NCBI RefSeq assembly: GCF_007860125.1
Contig: NZ_SJPW01000001.1
Coordinates: 1,363,900-1,427,899, forward strand
DNA from: Rubripirellula tenax
Lineage (GTDB): Bacteria; Planctomycetota; Planctomycetia; Pirellulales; Pirellulaceae
DNA length: 64,000 nt
Direction of reading: 5' to 3'
Part shown: one piece after another, positions 44,101 to 53,340 of the stretch
Numbering within the stretch: the first letter of the stretch is position 1
How the letters are laid out: each line of letters opens with the position of its first letter
Notes under the pieces: generated by a model
The model's database searches: none
Told to the model about the DNA's origin: nothing
Seen by the model: only the letters and a program-made list of their open reading frames with translations
Program-made: the position numbers and the translations under genes

Positions 44101-44582
44101 GTGGTCGTTTTCTCCGGGCCGATCACCCACAACGCAGAAACCACCGACACGATGTCCCCGGATTCGTCACGAATCTCGGCTTGAATCGTGTGTTCGGCAT
44201 TCTCGCTTGGGCTAGTGATGTCGCAACGACACGTGCTGGTCAGCAGCCCGCGTGCTTTCTTGTCGTAAGAGGCTTCCATGCGACGAAGAATGCAGCGAGT
44301 GTTCGGCGGCAGTCCCGAAACGACGGCAAGACCGGTGGTCAGCTCGCCAAGGTTCGCGATCGCAATCGCATGCACGCTACGCAAATGGTTGCGGACCTTC
44401 TTACGATCTTTCAGTGTTAGACGAACATAGCCGGGACGAAGCTCTTCGACGCGGGCACCGATGCTGCCTGAATACCGCACGAACCTGCCAACGGCCAAGC
44501 TGAACAAGAACTTTCCGCCAGGCTTCGTTTCGAGCACATTCCAATAGCCCAGCAGACGTTGGCCGAGAGAACGCTTACTCAT
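44097..44582 (-). CDS. DUF4442 hotdog-fold protein
   Basis: 161 residues. It reads LLGYWNVLETKPGGKFLFSL at the N-terminus. Then follow VEELRPGYVRLTLKDRKKVR, NHLRSVHAIAIANLGELTTG and the strands of a single hotdog domain, the usual DUF4442 pattern. The NH-SVH-IA-NLGE stretch corresponds to the substrate-binding helix. Probably an acyl-CoA thioesterase or binding protein. It overlaps both neighbours by 4 bp (ATGA), so translation is coupled on both sides. Confidence 0.85.
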   Translation of the reverse strand: MSKRSLGQRLLGYWNVLETKPGGKFLFSLAVGRFVRYSGSIGARVEELRPGYVRLTLKDRKKVRNHLRSVHAIAIANLGELTTGLAVVSGLPPNTRCILRRMEASYDKKARGLLTSTCRCDITSPSENAEHTIQAEIRDESGDIVSVVSALWVIGPEKTTT

Positions 44583-46435
44583 ACGATTTCATCTTCCATC
44601 CATTCGAATTCGCCTTGCATGAATTGCTTGTTCAGCTTCACTGTGGCTTTGTCGTTATTGGAACCGATATCACGAAAGAGTTGGTCGATACGACGCTGTG
44701 CTTCGCGGCAATAGTAATCGGCCAAGTCCGGCGCGCCTGCACCTTCGTCCGATTGGCTGGACAGCAAACTGTGTGCATACGAACAAGCTGCCGACATGAT
44801 AAAAAGCTCTGTCCCGATCTGTACGAACCGGTTGATCAACAACTGTTTCTCAGCCATCTTCTTTTGGTGGACGGCCATTTTATGGAACAGCACTCGCGAC
44901 ATCTTTTTGCTCAGTCTCGCCACGGTTCTCATGTGCTTGTTTAGCGGCGGCGACATTCCGAAATGACCCGACGATAAGACGGGCAGCCACAATTTTGGAT
45001 ACCAGAGTGAGTAAGTTTTGGTCATGTTCAGCAGTGCGCTGACTTTCCCGCCCATCGTAATCCCAGGCTTGAACAGGGCTCCGATGTGCTGCAGGTGAAA
45101 ATCCAGTGCTTCGCGAGCAATGAAGAGATGCATGATCTCCGTGGACCCTTCAAAGATCAGGTTGACTCGCGAATCTCGTAGTGCACGCTCGATCGGGATT
45201 CCCTCTTGGCCGCGAGCTTTGAGCGAGTCAGCGGTTTCAAATCCGCGACCGCCTCGAATCTGTAGCGTTTCCTGCAATATCGCGTAGTGGGCTTCGGTGT
45301 TGAACAGCTTGGCCACGGCGGCTTCCAGCCGAATATCAAAACGCTTGTTGTCAGCCATCGACGACGCCAGCTTCCAGACGGCGTCCATCGCAAACGTATC
45401 CGAAGCGATCTTGGCCTGTTTGCCGGCAATCGTCTCGTGCTCGCCGATCGGATGCCCCCATTGCACGCGTTCGTTCGACCACTTTCGAATGATCTTCATG
45501 CACCACTTGCTGTTACCCGTACACGCCGCGGGAATCGACAGACGTCCTGTGTTCAGTGTTTGAAGGGCCAGTCGTAGTCCATCGCCCTCACCAAGCAACA
45601 TATTCTCTTTCGGAACTTTGACCTCGGTAAAACGGATGACGCCGTTGTAGAGCGCCTTCAGGCCCATAAAGCGACAGCGATGAACGACTTCAACACCGGG
45701 CGTGTTCATCTCGACGATGAACGCCGTAATCTGCTTGCGTTCTTTTCCTCGAACAACTTTCGGAGCCGTGACCGCCATCAAGATGATCAGATCCGCCTTG
45801 GTGCCATTGGTACACCACAATTTCTCGCCACTTATGACGTAATGCGAACCGTCTTCGCTAAGCGTCGCGCTCGTCGTCATCGCGCGCGGATCCGAACCGG
45901 CGTCTTCTTCGGTCAATGCGAACGCGGAAATCGCGCCTTCGCGAAAACGCGGCAGATACTTGCGTTTCTGATCGTCGGTGCCAAACATCAGAAGCGGTTG
46001 CGGAACACCGATGCTTTGATGTGCGGACAGAAGTGCGCACAAGTTTCCGCAGTAGCTACCGGCAAGGTGCAGGACGCGGTTGTAATTGACCTGACTCAGT
46101 CCCAAGCCGTTGTATTCTTTGGGAATTTTCATTGCGAAGCACCCCATATCCGCGAGGCCCTTCAACACATCGTCGGGTATTTCGCCCGTTCGATCGACGG
46201 CATCCGCATCGAGGTGTTCTTCAATGAACTTCTGAAAATTCGCGATAAATTCATCGCCGATTTTCTTGTCTTCGATTGGCTGCTGAGGAAAGGGATGCAG
46301 CAAATCCCATTTGACATTCCCTTGGTAGAGCAGCGCTGAATAACTTGGGTGCTGCCACTCAGTGTCGCGTGAATCCTCGGCGAATTCCATGGATGCGCGA
46401 GCTTCTTTTCCCATGCTTTTATCGTACAAGCTCAT
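44579..46435 (-). CDS. Acyl-CoA dehydrogenase, long (VLCAD-like) form
   Basis: Flavoprotein catalysing the first oxidation step of beta-oxidation. The 618 residues are longer than the usual 380-400 and fit the VLCAD/ACAD9-like type with an extra C-terminal helical domain. FAD and substrate motifs are FALTEEDAGSDPRAM and GEKLWCTNGTKADL. The C-terminal ACAD core has LQIRGGRGFETA and RVNLIFEGSTEIMHLF, where the Glu of FEGSTE is the expected catalytic-base region. ATGA overlaps join it to the FadJ-like gene upstream and the DUF4442 gene downstream. Confidence 0.93.
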   Translation of the reverse strand: MSLYDKSMGKEARASMEFAEDSRDTEWQHPSYSALLYQGNVKWDLLHPFPQQPIEDKKIGDEFIANFQKFIEEHLDADAVDRTGEIPDDVLKGLADMGCFAMKIPKEYNGLGLSQVNYNRVLHLAGSYCGNLCALLSAHQSIGVPQPLLMFGTDDQKRKYLPRFREGAISAFALTEEDAGSDPRAMTTSATLSEDGSHYVISGEKLWCTNGTKADLIILMAVTAPKVVRGKERKQITAFIVEMNTPGVEVVHRCRFMGLKALYNGVIRFTEVKVPKENMLLGEGDGLRLALQTLNTGRLSIPAACTGNSKWCMKIIRKWSNERVQWGHPIGEHETIAGKQAKIASDTFAMDAVWKLASSMADNKRFDIRLEAAVAKLFNTEAHYAILQETLQIRGGRGFETADSLKARGQEGIPIERALRDSRVNLIFEGSTEIMHLFIAREALDFHLQHIGALFKPGITMGGKVSALLNMTKTYSLWYPKLWLPVLSSGHFGMSPPLNKHMRTVARLSKKMSRVLFHKMAVHQKKMAEKQLLINRFVQIGTELFIMSAACSYAHSLLSSQSDEGAGAPDLADYYCREAQRRIDQLFRDIGSNNDKATVKLNKQFMQGEFEWMEDEIV

Positions 46436-48585
46436 GATGTACCTTCATTGTTGGTTGGGGCGTAGAAGTTGACGCCGCTGTCGGCCATCTTCTGCAAGAG
46501 TCCGCTCGGCTCGAAACGCTGCTGATCAAACTGCGTTTGAAACGCCCGCAAGTCAGCCAAAATGTTTTTCACACCGACACTGTCGGCATATTTCAACAGT
46601 CCACCGCGGAAGGGCGGAAAACCGGTTCCGTAGATCATGCCCACATCAATCGTCGCCGCCGCATCCACGACGCCTTCCTCCAAACATCGCGAAGCCTCAT
46701 TGATCATCGTGTAGATCAGACGCTTCGTTGCGACCTCATCACTGTGCTTGAAGTCGGCGCTCGGACGCATGCCTAGAACCTTCGGGTTCACGGATGCTTT
46801 CTTGCCCTTGTGGACATAGAAACCGCTGCCCGATTTCTTCCCAAAGATGCCCGCGTTGTCGACGTCGGATAGGACGGGAGCGACTCTCATCCTGGGTCCG
46901 TACGCGGTTTCTAAGATCTGTGCCACGTGGAAACCGACGTCGATGCCCACTTCGTCGGCAAGCTCAAGAGGTCCCATCGGCATTCCGAAACCCTTTACGA
47001 TCTTGTCCAGTCGCTCGGGCTCGATCCCTTCTTGAAACAGGTAGGCGGCCTCGTTCATGTAGGGGAGCAAGATTCGGTTGACGATGAATCCTTCTTTGTC
47101 GCCAACCACAATCGGCATCTTTCCCAACTGTCTCGCAAACGCGACGGCGATCACGATCGTTTCGTCGCTCGTCTTGTCCGTCTTGATGATTTCGAGGAGC
47201 GGCATCCGATGCACTGGATTGAAAAAGTGAAAGCCGCAAACCTTTTCCGGACGGTTGGTACTTTCGGCAATCTCGGTCACTCGCAACGACGACGTGTTCG
47301 TAAAGAGACAAGCGTTTGGCTGGACGACTTCATCGAGCTCCTTGAACACTTGCTGCTTCACATCCATTCGCTCCACAACCGCCTCGATCACCAAATCAAC
47401 GTTCCCAAAACCAGCGTACGTTGTGGTCGGTGAAATCAAACTCATTTGAGCATCGACTTGCCCCTGCTTCATCCGACGCGTTTTGATTTGATAGGCGTAT
47501 AATTTCTTGGCCGTCTTGAGTGCGAGGGCCAGCGCTCCGTAATTGAGATCTTTGATGCGGCAGACAATATTTTTCTTGGCCAGCAACTGAGCGATGCCAC
47601 CGCCCATCACACCGGCGCCGACCACACCCACCTTTTCTACTTTCGCGGGAGGCGTCGTCGCGTCCGTCCACGATCTTTTTCGGTACGCTTCATCCAGATA
47701 GAAGACGTGGATTAGGTTCTTCGAGATTTTGGTCACCGCCAACTTCCCAAGCCAATCGCTCTCGATCCTAGATGCCTCGGCGTGCGACTTACCCACCATC
47801 GCTTGGATCGCGTCGAGCGCAGCAAGTGGCGCCGGGTAGTGGCCGGAGGTGGTCTTCCATACGTTCTTGCGCGCCTGTCGGAACAAGATGCTGCGGCCGA
47901 TCGGGTTTCCTTCTAGCAGTTTCTCGACGAGCTTCGGCTTGCGCGTCTTCACCTTGTCCCGACCCGCCAAAATATTGCGTCCGAACTTCGACGCTTCATC
48001 GACGAGCACCGGATCGTAGAACAACCGTTCGACCAACCCCATTTTCAAAGCCGTGCGAGAGTCGACCAACTTCCCCGGTAAGATCATCGCCAACGCTTTT
48101 GAAATTCCGATCCGTTTTGGAAGGCGAACGCAGCCGCCGAATCCGGGCAGAATCCCGAGCTTGACTTCGGGTAGCCCGATCTTGATCGAATCGGCAAAGC
48201 CAGCAACGCGATAGTCACAAGCAAGTGAAAGCTCGTAGCCGCCACCGACGCAGGCCCCGTTGATCACAGCGATCGTGACCTGGGGAAGCTTTTCCAACTT
48301 GTCAAAGATTTGTTTTCCGAGTTCGCATTTATCGCTCGCATCTTGGGGGTCGCTCAATGATTCGATCTCCTTGATGTCGGCGCCGGCGATGAAGATTGAC
48401 TTCTTGGCGCTCGTGATCAGCAATACACGAACATGCTCAAGCGCAGCGATCGCGTCGAGTTGCTGGTCAAGTTCCTTCAGTGCATGACTACTGAGGATAT
48501 TTGCGTTGGAATCGGGAGTATCGAATTCCAGGATTCCGATTTCGTCGCGCTGCGTGAAGGTGAAGTGGTTGATCGTGTTTCTCAT
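46432..48585 (-). CDS. fadJ: Bifunctional enoyl-CoA hydratase/3-hydroxyacyl-CoA dehydrogenase (FadB/FadJ-like)
   Basis: 717 residues, the length of FadJ. The N-terminal crotonase domain carries the oxyanion and Glu motifs (FIAGADIKEI, GACVGGGYELSLACD, LPEVKLGILPGFGG). The NAD-binding domain starts VGVVGAGVMGGGIAQLL near residue 318, and the dehydrogenase core has NTSSLRVTEIAE and GFHFFNPVHRMPLLE. Together they hydrate and oxidise enoyl-CoA to 3-oxoacyl-CoA. Start overlaps nothing; the stop overlaps the acyl-CoA dehydrogenase start. A 156-bp gap to the thiolase gene upstream may hold an internal promoter. FadB versus FadJ is not decidable by eye. Confidence 0.93.
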   Translation of the reverse strand: MRNTINHFTFTQRDEIGILEFDTPDSNANILSSHALKELDQQLDAIAALEHVRVLLITSAKKSIFIAGADIKEIESLSDPQDASDKCELGKQIFDKLEKLPQVTIAVINGACVGGGYELSLACDYRVAGFADSIKIGLPEVKLGILPGFGGCVRLPKRIGISKALAMILPGKLVDSRTALKMGLVERLFYDPVLVDEASKFGRNILAGRDKVKTRKPKLVEKLLEGNPIGRSILFRQARKNVWKTTSGHYPAPLAALDAIQAMVGKSHAEASRIESDWLGKLAVTKISKNLIHVFYLDEAYRKRSWTDATTPPAKVEKVGVVGAGVMGGGIAQLLAKKNIVCRIKDLNYGALALALKTAKKLYAYQIKTRRMKQGQVDAQMSLISPTTTYAGFGNVDLVIEAVVERMDVKQQVFKELDEVVQPNACLFTNTSSLRVTEIAESTNRPEKVCGFHFFNPVHRMPLLEIIKTDKTSDETIVIAVAFARQLGKMPIVVGDKEGFIVNRILLPYMNEAAYLFQEGIEPERLDKIVKGFGMPMGPLELADEVGIDVGFHVAQILETAYGPRMRVAPVLSDVDNAGIFGKKSGSGFYVHKGKKASVNPKVLGMRPSADFKHSDEVATKRLIYTMINEASRCLEEGVVDAAATIDVGMIYGTGFPPFRGGLLKYADSVGVKNILADLRAFQTQFDQQRFEPSGLLQKMADSGVNFYAPTNNEGTS

Positions 48586-48741
48586 TCAATGTTGTGCGTT
48601 CGTTGGATGACAATCGGGGAATGTTTGTGTGATCCGTGGACCGTCAGGCACAGTTTTTTTGCATGCCACCGTTCGGTAAATACTCGGCCACTGACGCGGC
48701 GCGTCTTACACGGAAGTGAATTATTGTGTCACGAACCGGCT

Positions 48742-50025
48742 CTACACGCGTTCCAAAATCACAGCTCCGCCTTGACCACCGCCGATGCAAAGTGACACGA
48801 TCGCGTGCGAATCATTGCGTCGATTCAGTTCTCGCAGAGCTGTTAAAATCAGGCGATTCCCCGTCACGCCGACTGGATGGCCCAGCGCGATGGCACCGCC
48901 GTTGACGTTCAGCCTTTCGGGTTCGAGCCGGCCGATTGCTTGATCACGCCCCAGTTCTTGTTTCGCAAAGTCGTCCGATTCAATGAGCTTGACGCAGCCC
49001 AAGACTTGAGCCGCAAAGGCTTCGTTGATTTCCACGAACGACATCTGGTCGAGGCTCATTTGAGCCTTCTTGAGCGCGGTCGAAATTGCGTAGACGGGGC
49101 CGAGTCCCATCACGGCTGGGTCCAACCCTTCATACGCATAGGATTTGATATAGCCGAGTGGATTCATCCCCAATTCACGGGCCTTCGATTCTTTCATCAT
49201 CAGAACCGCACTGGCCCCGTCGGTCAGCGGGCAGGCATTACCGACCGTTACCGTTCCGCTATGCCGATCGAAATACGGCTTTAGCTTTGCCAAGGCCTGC
49301 AACGACTGTCCTTCACGCGGTCCATTGTCTTGCTCGCAAGTGCTGTCGTAGCCAGGCTCGACGGGGACGGGCATGATTTCTTCGGCCAGTTTGCTGCGAC
49401 TTGCAAGAGCCCGATCGTGGCTTTCGAGCGCAAACGCATCTTGTTCTTCACGCGTGATTCCACATCGCATGGCAATGTTCTCGGCCGTCTGCCCCATGTT
49501 CAAACCGCAGACCGGATCCGTCAAACCACAGACGACTCCAATCACCGGCTTCAAAAAGTGCGGACGAAACGAGGCGATCGTCTTCAGTTTCTGAAACGCC
49601 GTCTTCGATCGCATCAGGTTGGCGAACAGGCCGGTCATGTGTTTGTTGTAGATCAACGGGATGTTCGTCATCGACTCAGTACCACCCGCGATGACAACTT
49701 CCGCTGCACCGCTAATGATCTTTTCGTAGCCGCTGGTGACCGACTCGAACCCCGAGGCACAATTCCGCGAAATCGTGTACCCACGAGACCGATGGGGCAG
49801 TCCAGCCATCAGCGCGGCGACGCGGCCGACGTTGGCAGCATCGACGGGGTTCGCAACACAACCCAAAATCACCTCGTCGACCAATCCCGGATCGATCGAT
49901 GTCCGTTCCAGCAATTCACGGATCACTAGCGCAGCAAGTTTCTGAGCGGGGATGTCTTTGAGGTCAGTACCGGCTTTGCAGAATGGGGTTCGTATTCCGT
50001 CAACGATTGCTATTCGATCAGTCAT
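48742..50025 (-). CDS. fadI: Acetyl-CoA acyltransferase (thiolase, FadI-like)
   Basis: 427 residues from the ATG at 50025 (MTDRIAIVDGIRTPF). The nucleophilic Cys is Cys89 in SRNCASGFES. The second set of catalytic residues is in NGGAIALGHPVGVTGNR (His) and CIGGGQGGAVIL (Cys). Length and start resemble FadI rather than the shorter FadA. It cleaves 3-oxoacyl-CoA with CoA, the last step of each beta-oxidation round. The ATG lies 8 bp inside the acyl-CoA ligase gene. Confidence 0.93.
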   Translation of the reverse strand: MTDRIAIVDGIRTPFCKAGTDLKDIPAQKLAALVIRELLERTSIDPGLVDEVILGCVANPVDAANVGRVAALMAGLPHRSRGYTISRNCASGFESVTSGYEKIISGAAEVVIAGGTESMTNIPLIYNKHMTGLFANLMRSKTAFQKLKTIASFRPHFLKPVIGVVCGLTDPVCGLNMGQTAENIAMRCGITREEQDAFALESHDRALASRSKLAEEIMPVPVEPGYDSTCEQDNGPREGQSLQALAKLKPYFDRHSGTVTVGNACPLTDGASAVLMMKESKARELGMNPLGYIKSYAYEGLDPAVMGLGPVYAISTALKKAQMSLDQMSFVEINEAFAAQVLGCVKLIESDDFAKQELGRDQAIGRLEPERLNVNGGAIALGHPVGVTGNRLILTALRELNRRNDSHAIVSLCIGGGQGGAVILERV

Positions 50026-51880
50026 ATTGAACGTTGATTGCTCGCTTGGGTGATTCGGCATACAGATCTTCAATCTCAGGTACAAATTTTTCAGCGATCT
50101 TTCGACGTTGAAGTTTGAGCGTCGGTGTCAGCAATCCGTTGTCCTGAGAAAATGGATCAGCGACCAGAGTGAAACGCTTGATACGTTCAAAGTTCGAGAG
50201 GCCAGACATCCCCGTCGCGAGCGCCTTTCGCATGACTTCGGTGACGCAAAGATCGTCGACGGAAGGCGTTTCCGCCAGATCGAGCGATCGACCGATCGCG
50301 CCCAAGTCGGGAACCACCAGCGCCGCTGTGAATCGTCGGCGGTCACCGATCGCACAAGCGCTGATCACAAAAGGCGTGCTCTTCAATGCGTTTTCGACCG
50401 CCTGTGGAGCGACGTTTTTCCCAGTCGAAAGCACCAAGATCTCGCGCTTACGATCGACGATGGTTAAGTATCCATCTTCGTCCAGAGTGCCAATGTCGCC
50501 GGTGTGATACCAACCATCTGCGTCGAGTACCTGCGCCGTTTCTTCGGGTCGCTGCCAATACCCCTTCATCACGATCGGACCACGAACCAAGACTTCGCCG
50601 TCGCTAGCCAGCTTGATTTCGACGCCGGGAACACTCTGACCAACGGTTCCCGGTTTCATTGCCTTTGGAAAAGTCAGCGCTGCGGTGCAGGTCAACTCGG
50701 TGGCTCCGTAGCCTTCATAGACGGGTATGCCGATGCCCCAGAAAAACTCAATGCTTGTCCGGTTGCTGTTGGCCCCACCGGTCACGACCAACACAAGATT
50801 GCGACCCATTTTTTCGCGAATCTTCTGCAACACAATTCTGTCAAGAAGCCTGTTGATCGAGCCAAGTCGAACCTCGCCGACTGGCCCTCCATCACGGATC
50901 GCCGCCAAACGAGGCTGGCGACAACGCTTCAATGCCAGGAGCGCCAGGCTTCGCATGACGAAGCCCTTGGAGCGAATCGCAGCCATCGAGAGTTCTGTGA
51001 ATTTATCCAACAGCAGCGGGACGGTTGGAAACCCATGTGGCGAAACGTCGGCAAGGTTCGCGATCAGTTTTTCGCGAGCAGGCTCGGCGATGACCAATCG
51101 TCCACCCGAGAGCAAAGTCCCGGACACCGTCGTGTTTCTCGCCATCACATGGGCCAACGGCAAGTGCAGCAATATTGTCTTTTCGCGTTCAGTCAGCAGC
51201 TGCGAAATCGTATTGTCCGTGTTCGCAAGCAAATTAGCATGAGTCAGCATCACACCCTTGGGATCGCCAGTAGTGCCGCTGGTATAGAACAGTGCGGAGA
51301 GGTCGTCGGGACCGACCGGCGGCATTCGCAAGTGTTGTGCGATGTCCGGCTGCGCCTCCAATGCCCGCTTACTCTCCTCGATCACCGTGGCGAAGCATTC
51401 GCCAATCTTGCCTTCGTCTTCGGAAAAAACAGCGATGGCAAGGTCATAATCGGTAATCAATCCAGCAAGTCGCTGTTGGTTCGATAGAACCGCCTTGGCC
51501 TCAGAGTCGCGTAAGAGCGAGGCAGCTTGCGACGGAATCAACGTGTGGTAGATCGTTGTCGTGACCGCCCCAATCAGTTGTGCAGCGAGATCACAAACGA
51601 TCCAGGACCAACCGTTGTCTAGCCAGATCGCGACACGGTCCCCCTTGGTGATACCGCGATTCGAAAGTGCCAAACCGCATGCGATCACGCGACGTTCAAG
51701 TTCAGCAAAAGTAATGCATTGCCATTCACCGGCCTCTTTCCATTGCAAAGCGGGCAGCTCGGCGAAGCGTTCGGTAGCTTCGAGCAAGCGATGAGCATAT
51801 GAGTCACCTTGAGGATGGCTCGCGTTCATTGGCAACGCGCGGTGTCTGAGATCCGCGACGCTTTGGCTAGTCACACTCAT
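50018..51880 (-). CDS. Long-chain acyl-CoA synthetase (AMP-forming)
   Basis: 620-residue adenylate-forming ligase that activates fatty acids with ATP and CoA. Motifs: the P-loop YTSGTTGDPKGVMLTH, the adenine site GYGATELT, WYHTGDIG, and the hinge DRKREILVLSTGKNVAPQ. The usual lid domain follows. It resembles the FadD15-like long-chain group. First gene of the leftward cluster, transcribed away from the AraC-type regulator. A second ATG (51829) is also possible; I kept the first. It feeds acyl-CoA to the thiolase, FadJ and dehydrogenase encoded downstream. Confidence 0.92.
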   Translation of the reverse strand: MSVTSQSVADLRHRALPMNASHPQGDSYAHRLLEATERFAELPALQWKEAGEWQCITFAELERRVIACGLALSNRGITKGDRVAIWLDNGWSWIVCDLAAQLIGAVTTTIYHTLIPSQAASLLRDSEAKAVLSNQQRLAGLITDYDLAIAVFSEDEGKIGECFATVIEESKRALEAQPDIAQHLRMPPVGPDDLSALFYTSGTTGDPKGVMLTHANLLANTDNTISQLLTEREKTILLHLPLAHVMARNTTVSGTLLSGGRLVIAEPAREKLIANLADVSPHGFPTVPLLLDKFTELSMAAIRSKGFVMRSLALLALKRCRQPRLAAIRDGGPVGEVRLGSINRLLDRIVLQKIREKMGRNLVLVVTGGANSNRTSIEFFWGIGIPVYEGYGATELTCTAALTFPKAMKPGTVGQSVPGVEIKLASDGEVLVRGPIVMKGYWQRPEETAQVLDADGWYHTGDIGTLDEDGYLTIVDRKREILVLSTGKNVAPQAVENALKSTPFVISACAIGDRRRFTAALVVPDLGAIGRSLDLAETPSVDDLCVTEVMRKALATGMSGLSNFERIKRFTLVADPFSQDNGLLTPTLKLQRRKIAEKFVPEIEDLYAESPKRAINVQYD

Positions 51881-52340
51881 GTTAGGACACCGCCTTCTGC
51901 CACTTCAACAAGGGTCGCATCCGGCGCGGGCAAGTGCGACGGTAGCGTTCAGCCCACCGGGCCCGATCGTATCGAAGCCGCTCACTTCTGCCTGTTTGGC
52001 CCGGCGGTTGCTACCAGAATGCTGAAATGCAAACCGACTCGGGCCTTCAACAAGAGTCCCAGCGTTACAACATTGGCGAATCAGAACTATCGAAATTCCG
52101 CAATCACGTTGAGTTCAATAGCGATTCCGGATGATCCCGACTCGTCGAAGCTTCGTTCGACTTTTCCCGTTCACGCAGCCTGAGTGAGCCCGACGTCCAA
52201 CGACGTTACATCAACGATGTGGGCGGCCGAGTGTATGGCTACACTTCAATTGAACACCTCAACAGGATATAGTGGTTTCTGCTCGATCGGCACTTGGTAG
52301 ACTTCCGTCGCGTCTACAGCATCTTCTTAATGGCGGCCAC
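51881..52340. other. Divergent control region of the fatty-acid cluster and its AraC-type regulator
   Basis: 460 bp between two divergent starts. A TATAGT (-10-like) near 52268 with a weak TTCAAT 17 bp upstream could serve the regulator. I found no clear promoter for the ligase operon. ACGACGTTACATCAACGATGT near 52200-52220 is weakly dyad-symmetric and could be an operator, with low confidence. No gene is seen. Confidence 0.45.
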
Positions 52341-53297
52341 ATGAAACCGCTCACACATTCCGAAACGATCACCGACCCGGCTGAGTGGGACGGGTCGATA
52401 TTTGGCACACAGCTCGAGCTCGTGCAGCTCGCTGGCCCTGGCTTTGTGAGCACACAAACGGTCACCGAGCTTCGCGACGGCGTAAAGCTGTTGCGGCTGA
52501 CGGTGAACCAGCCGATCACGGTGCGTTCACGCCCGCTCTCCAAACGCTACGCAGTGACTTCGTTTGACCGAACTCACGAAGGGCATTTCGCAGGCGTGCC
52601 AATCAATGAAAATCAACTGCTGATCTTTCCGCCCGACTTCGATTTCGATGCGTCCATCAAAGACTCTGGATTTCGATGCAGCACGATCTTCGCGCCACCC
52701 AAACCATTGCGGCGGTACTACAAAACATTGGTAGGTGAAGAAATCGAAGAGTTTCACTCGACGCTGATTGCGAATCCACCGCCAGACTCAGTCGAGTGGT
52801 TAGCCGCGTGGCCGAGTCTAGTTGATGATAAAATCACCGAATCACTCGAAACTCAACAACGCATTGATTTTCAAGAATCGCTAAGAGACGAGGCGCTGAA
52901 CTTACTTGTATGCGCACTTCAAACAGCTGCGAAACCGGAGTTCTCGGAAGAGATGCCGCGACTGTCGAAAGCACGACAGCTGATTCGAATCGCCGAAGAC
53001 TATGCGAACGGAAATCCCGAGCACGGATTGCGGATGGTTGACCTCTGCAATGCCACAGGCGTCAGTGAACGAACACTGCAATACGCCTTTCAAACATGCT
53101 TAGGAATTTCGCCAATCAATTACCTAAAACGGATGCGATTGCAACGTGCTCGACGGCAATTGAAAGTGTCGAACTCGAAGCAGACAACCGTCGCCGCGAT
53201 CGCATGTCAAATGGGTTTCTGGCACTTCGGTGAATTCTCGAAGGCTTACAAAGCCCAGTTTGACGAGTCCCCATCAACGACGTTACGAGGGCACTAG
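52341..53297 (+). CDS. AraC-family transcriptional regulator
   Basis: 318 residues from the ATG at 52341, preceded by GGCGG. The C-terminal 100 residues carry the double helix-turn-helix: GLRMVDLCNATGVSERTLQY, then FQTCLGISPINYLKRMRLQR, and AAIACQMGFWHFGEFSKAYK. The N-terminal part is a long ligand- or dimerisation-type domain without recognised motif (QLELVQLAGPGFVSTQTVTE). It is divergent from the acyl-CoA ligase cluster and is the obvious candidate for its regulator. The stop TAG is followed at once by a decayed end of the palindromic element. Confidence 0.88.
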   Translation: MKPLTHSETITDPAEWDGSIFGTQLELVQLAGPGFVSTQTVTELRDGVKLLRLTVNQPITVRSRPLSKRYAVTSFDRTHEGHFAGVPINENQLLIFPPDFDFDASIKDSGFRCSTIFAPPKPLRRYYKTLVGEEIEEFHSTLIANPPPDSVEWLAAWPSLVDDKITESLETQQRIDFQESLRDEALNLLVCALQTAAKPEFSEEMPRLSKARQLIRIAEDYANGNPEHGLRMVDLCNATGVSERTLQYAFQTCLGISPINYLKRMRLQRARRQLKVSNSKQTTVAAIACQMGFWHFGEFSKAYKAQFDESPSTTLRGH

Positions 53298-53340
53298 CAG
53301 CCTGTTGGCGTCGCAATGACGCGGATTCGCGTTTGAATGG
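53298..53340. repeat. Decayed palindromic-element remnant flanked by CTAG
   Basis: Starts CAGCCTGTTG, as the intact elements do, then departs (GCGTCGCAATGACGCG). CTAG stands on both sides (53294-53297 and 53341-53344). The flanks hold the stop codons of two convergent genes. This looks like a deletion product or a shorter relative of the 98-bp family. Confidence 0.5.
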
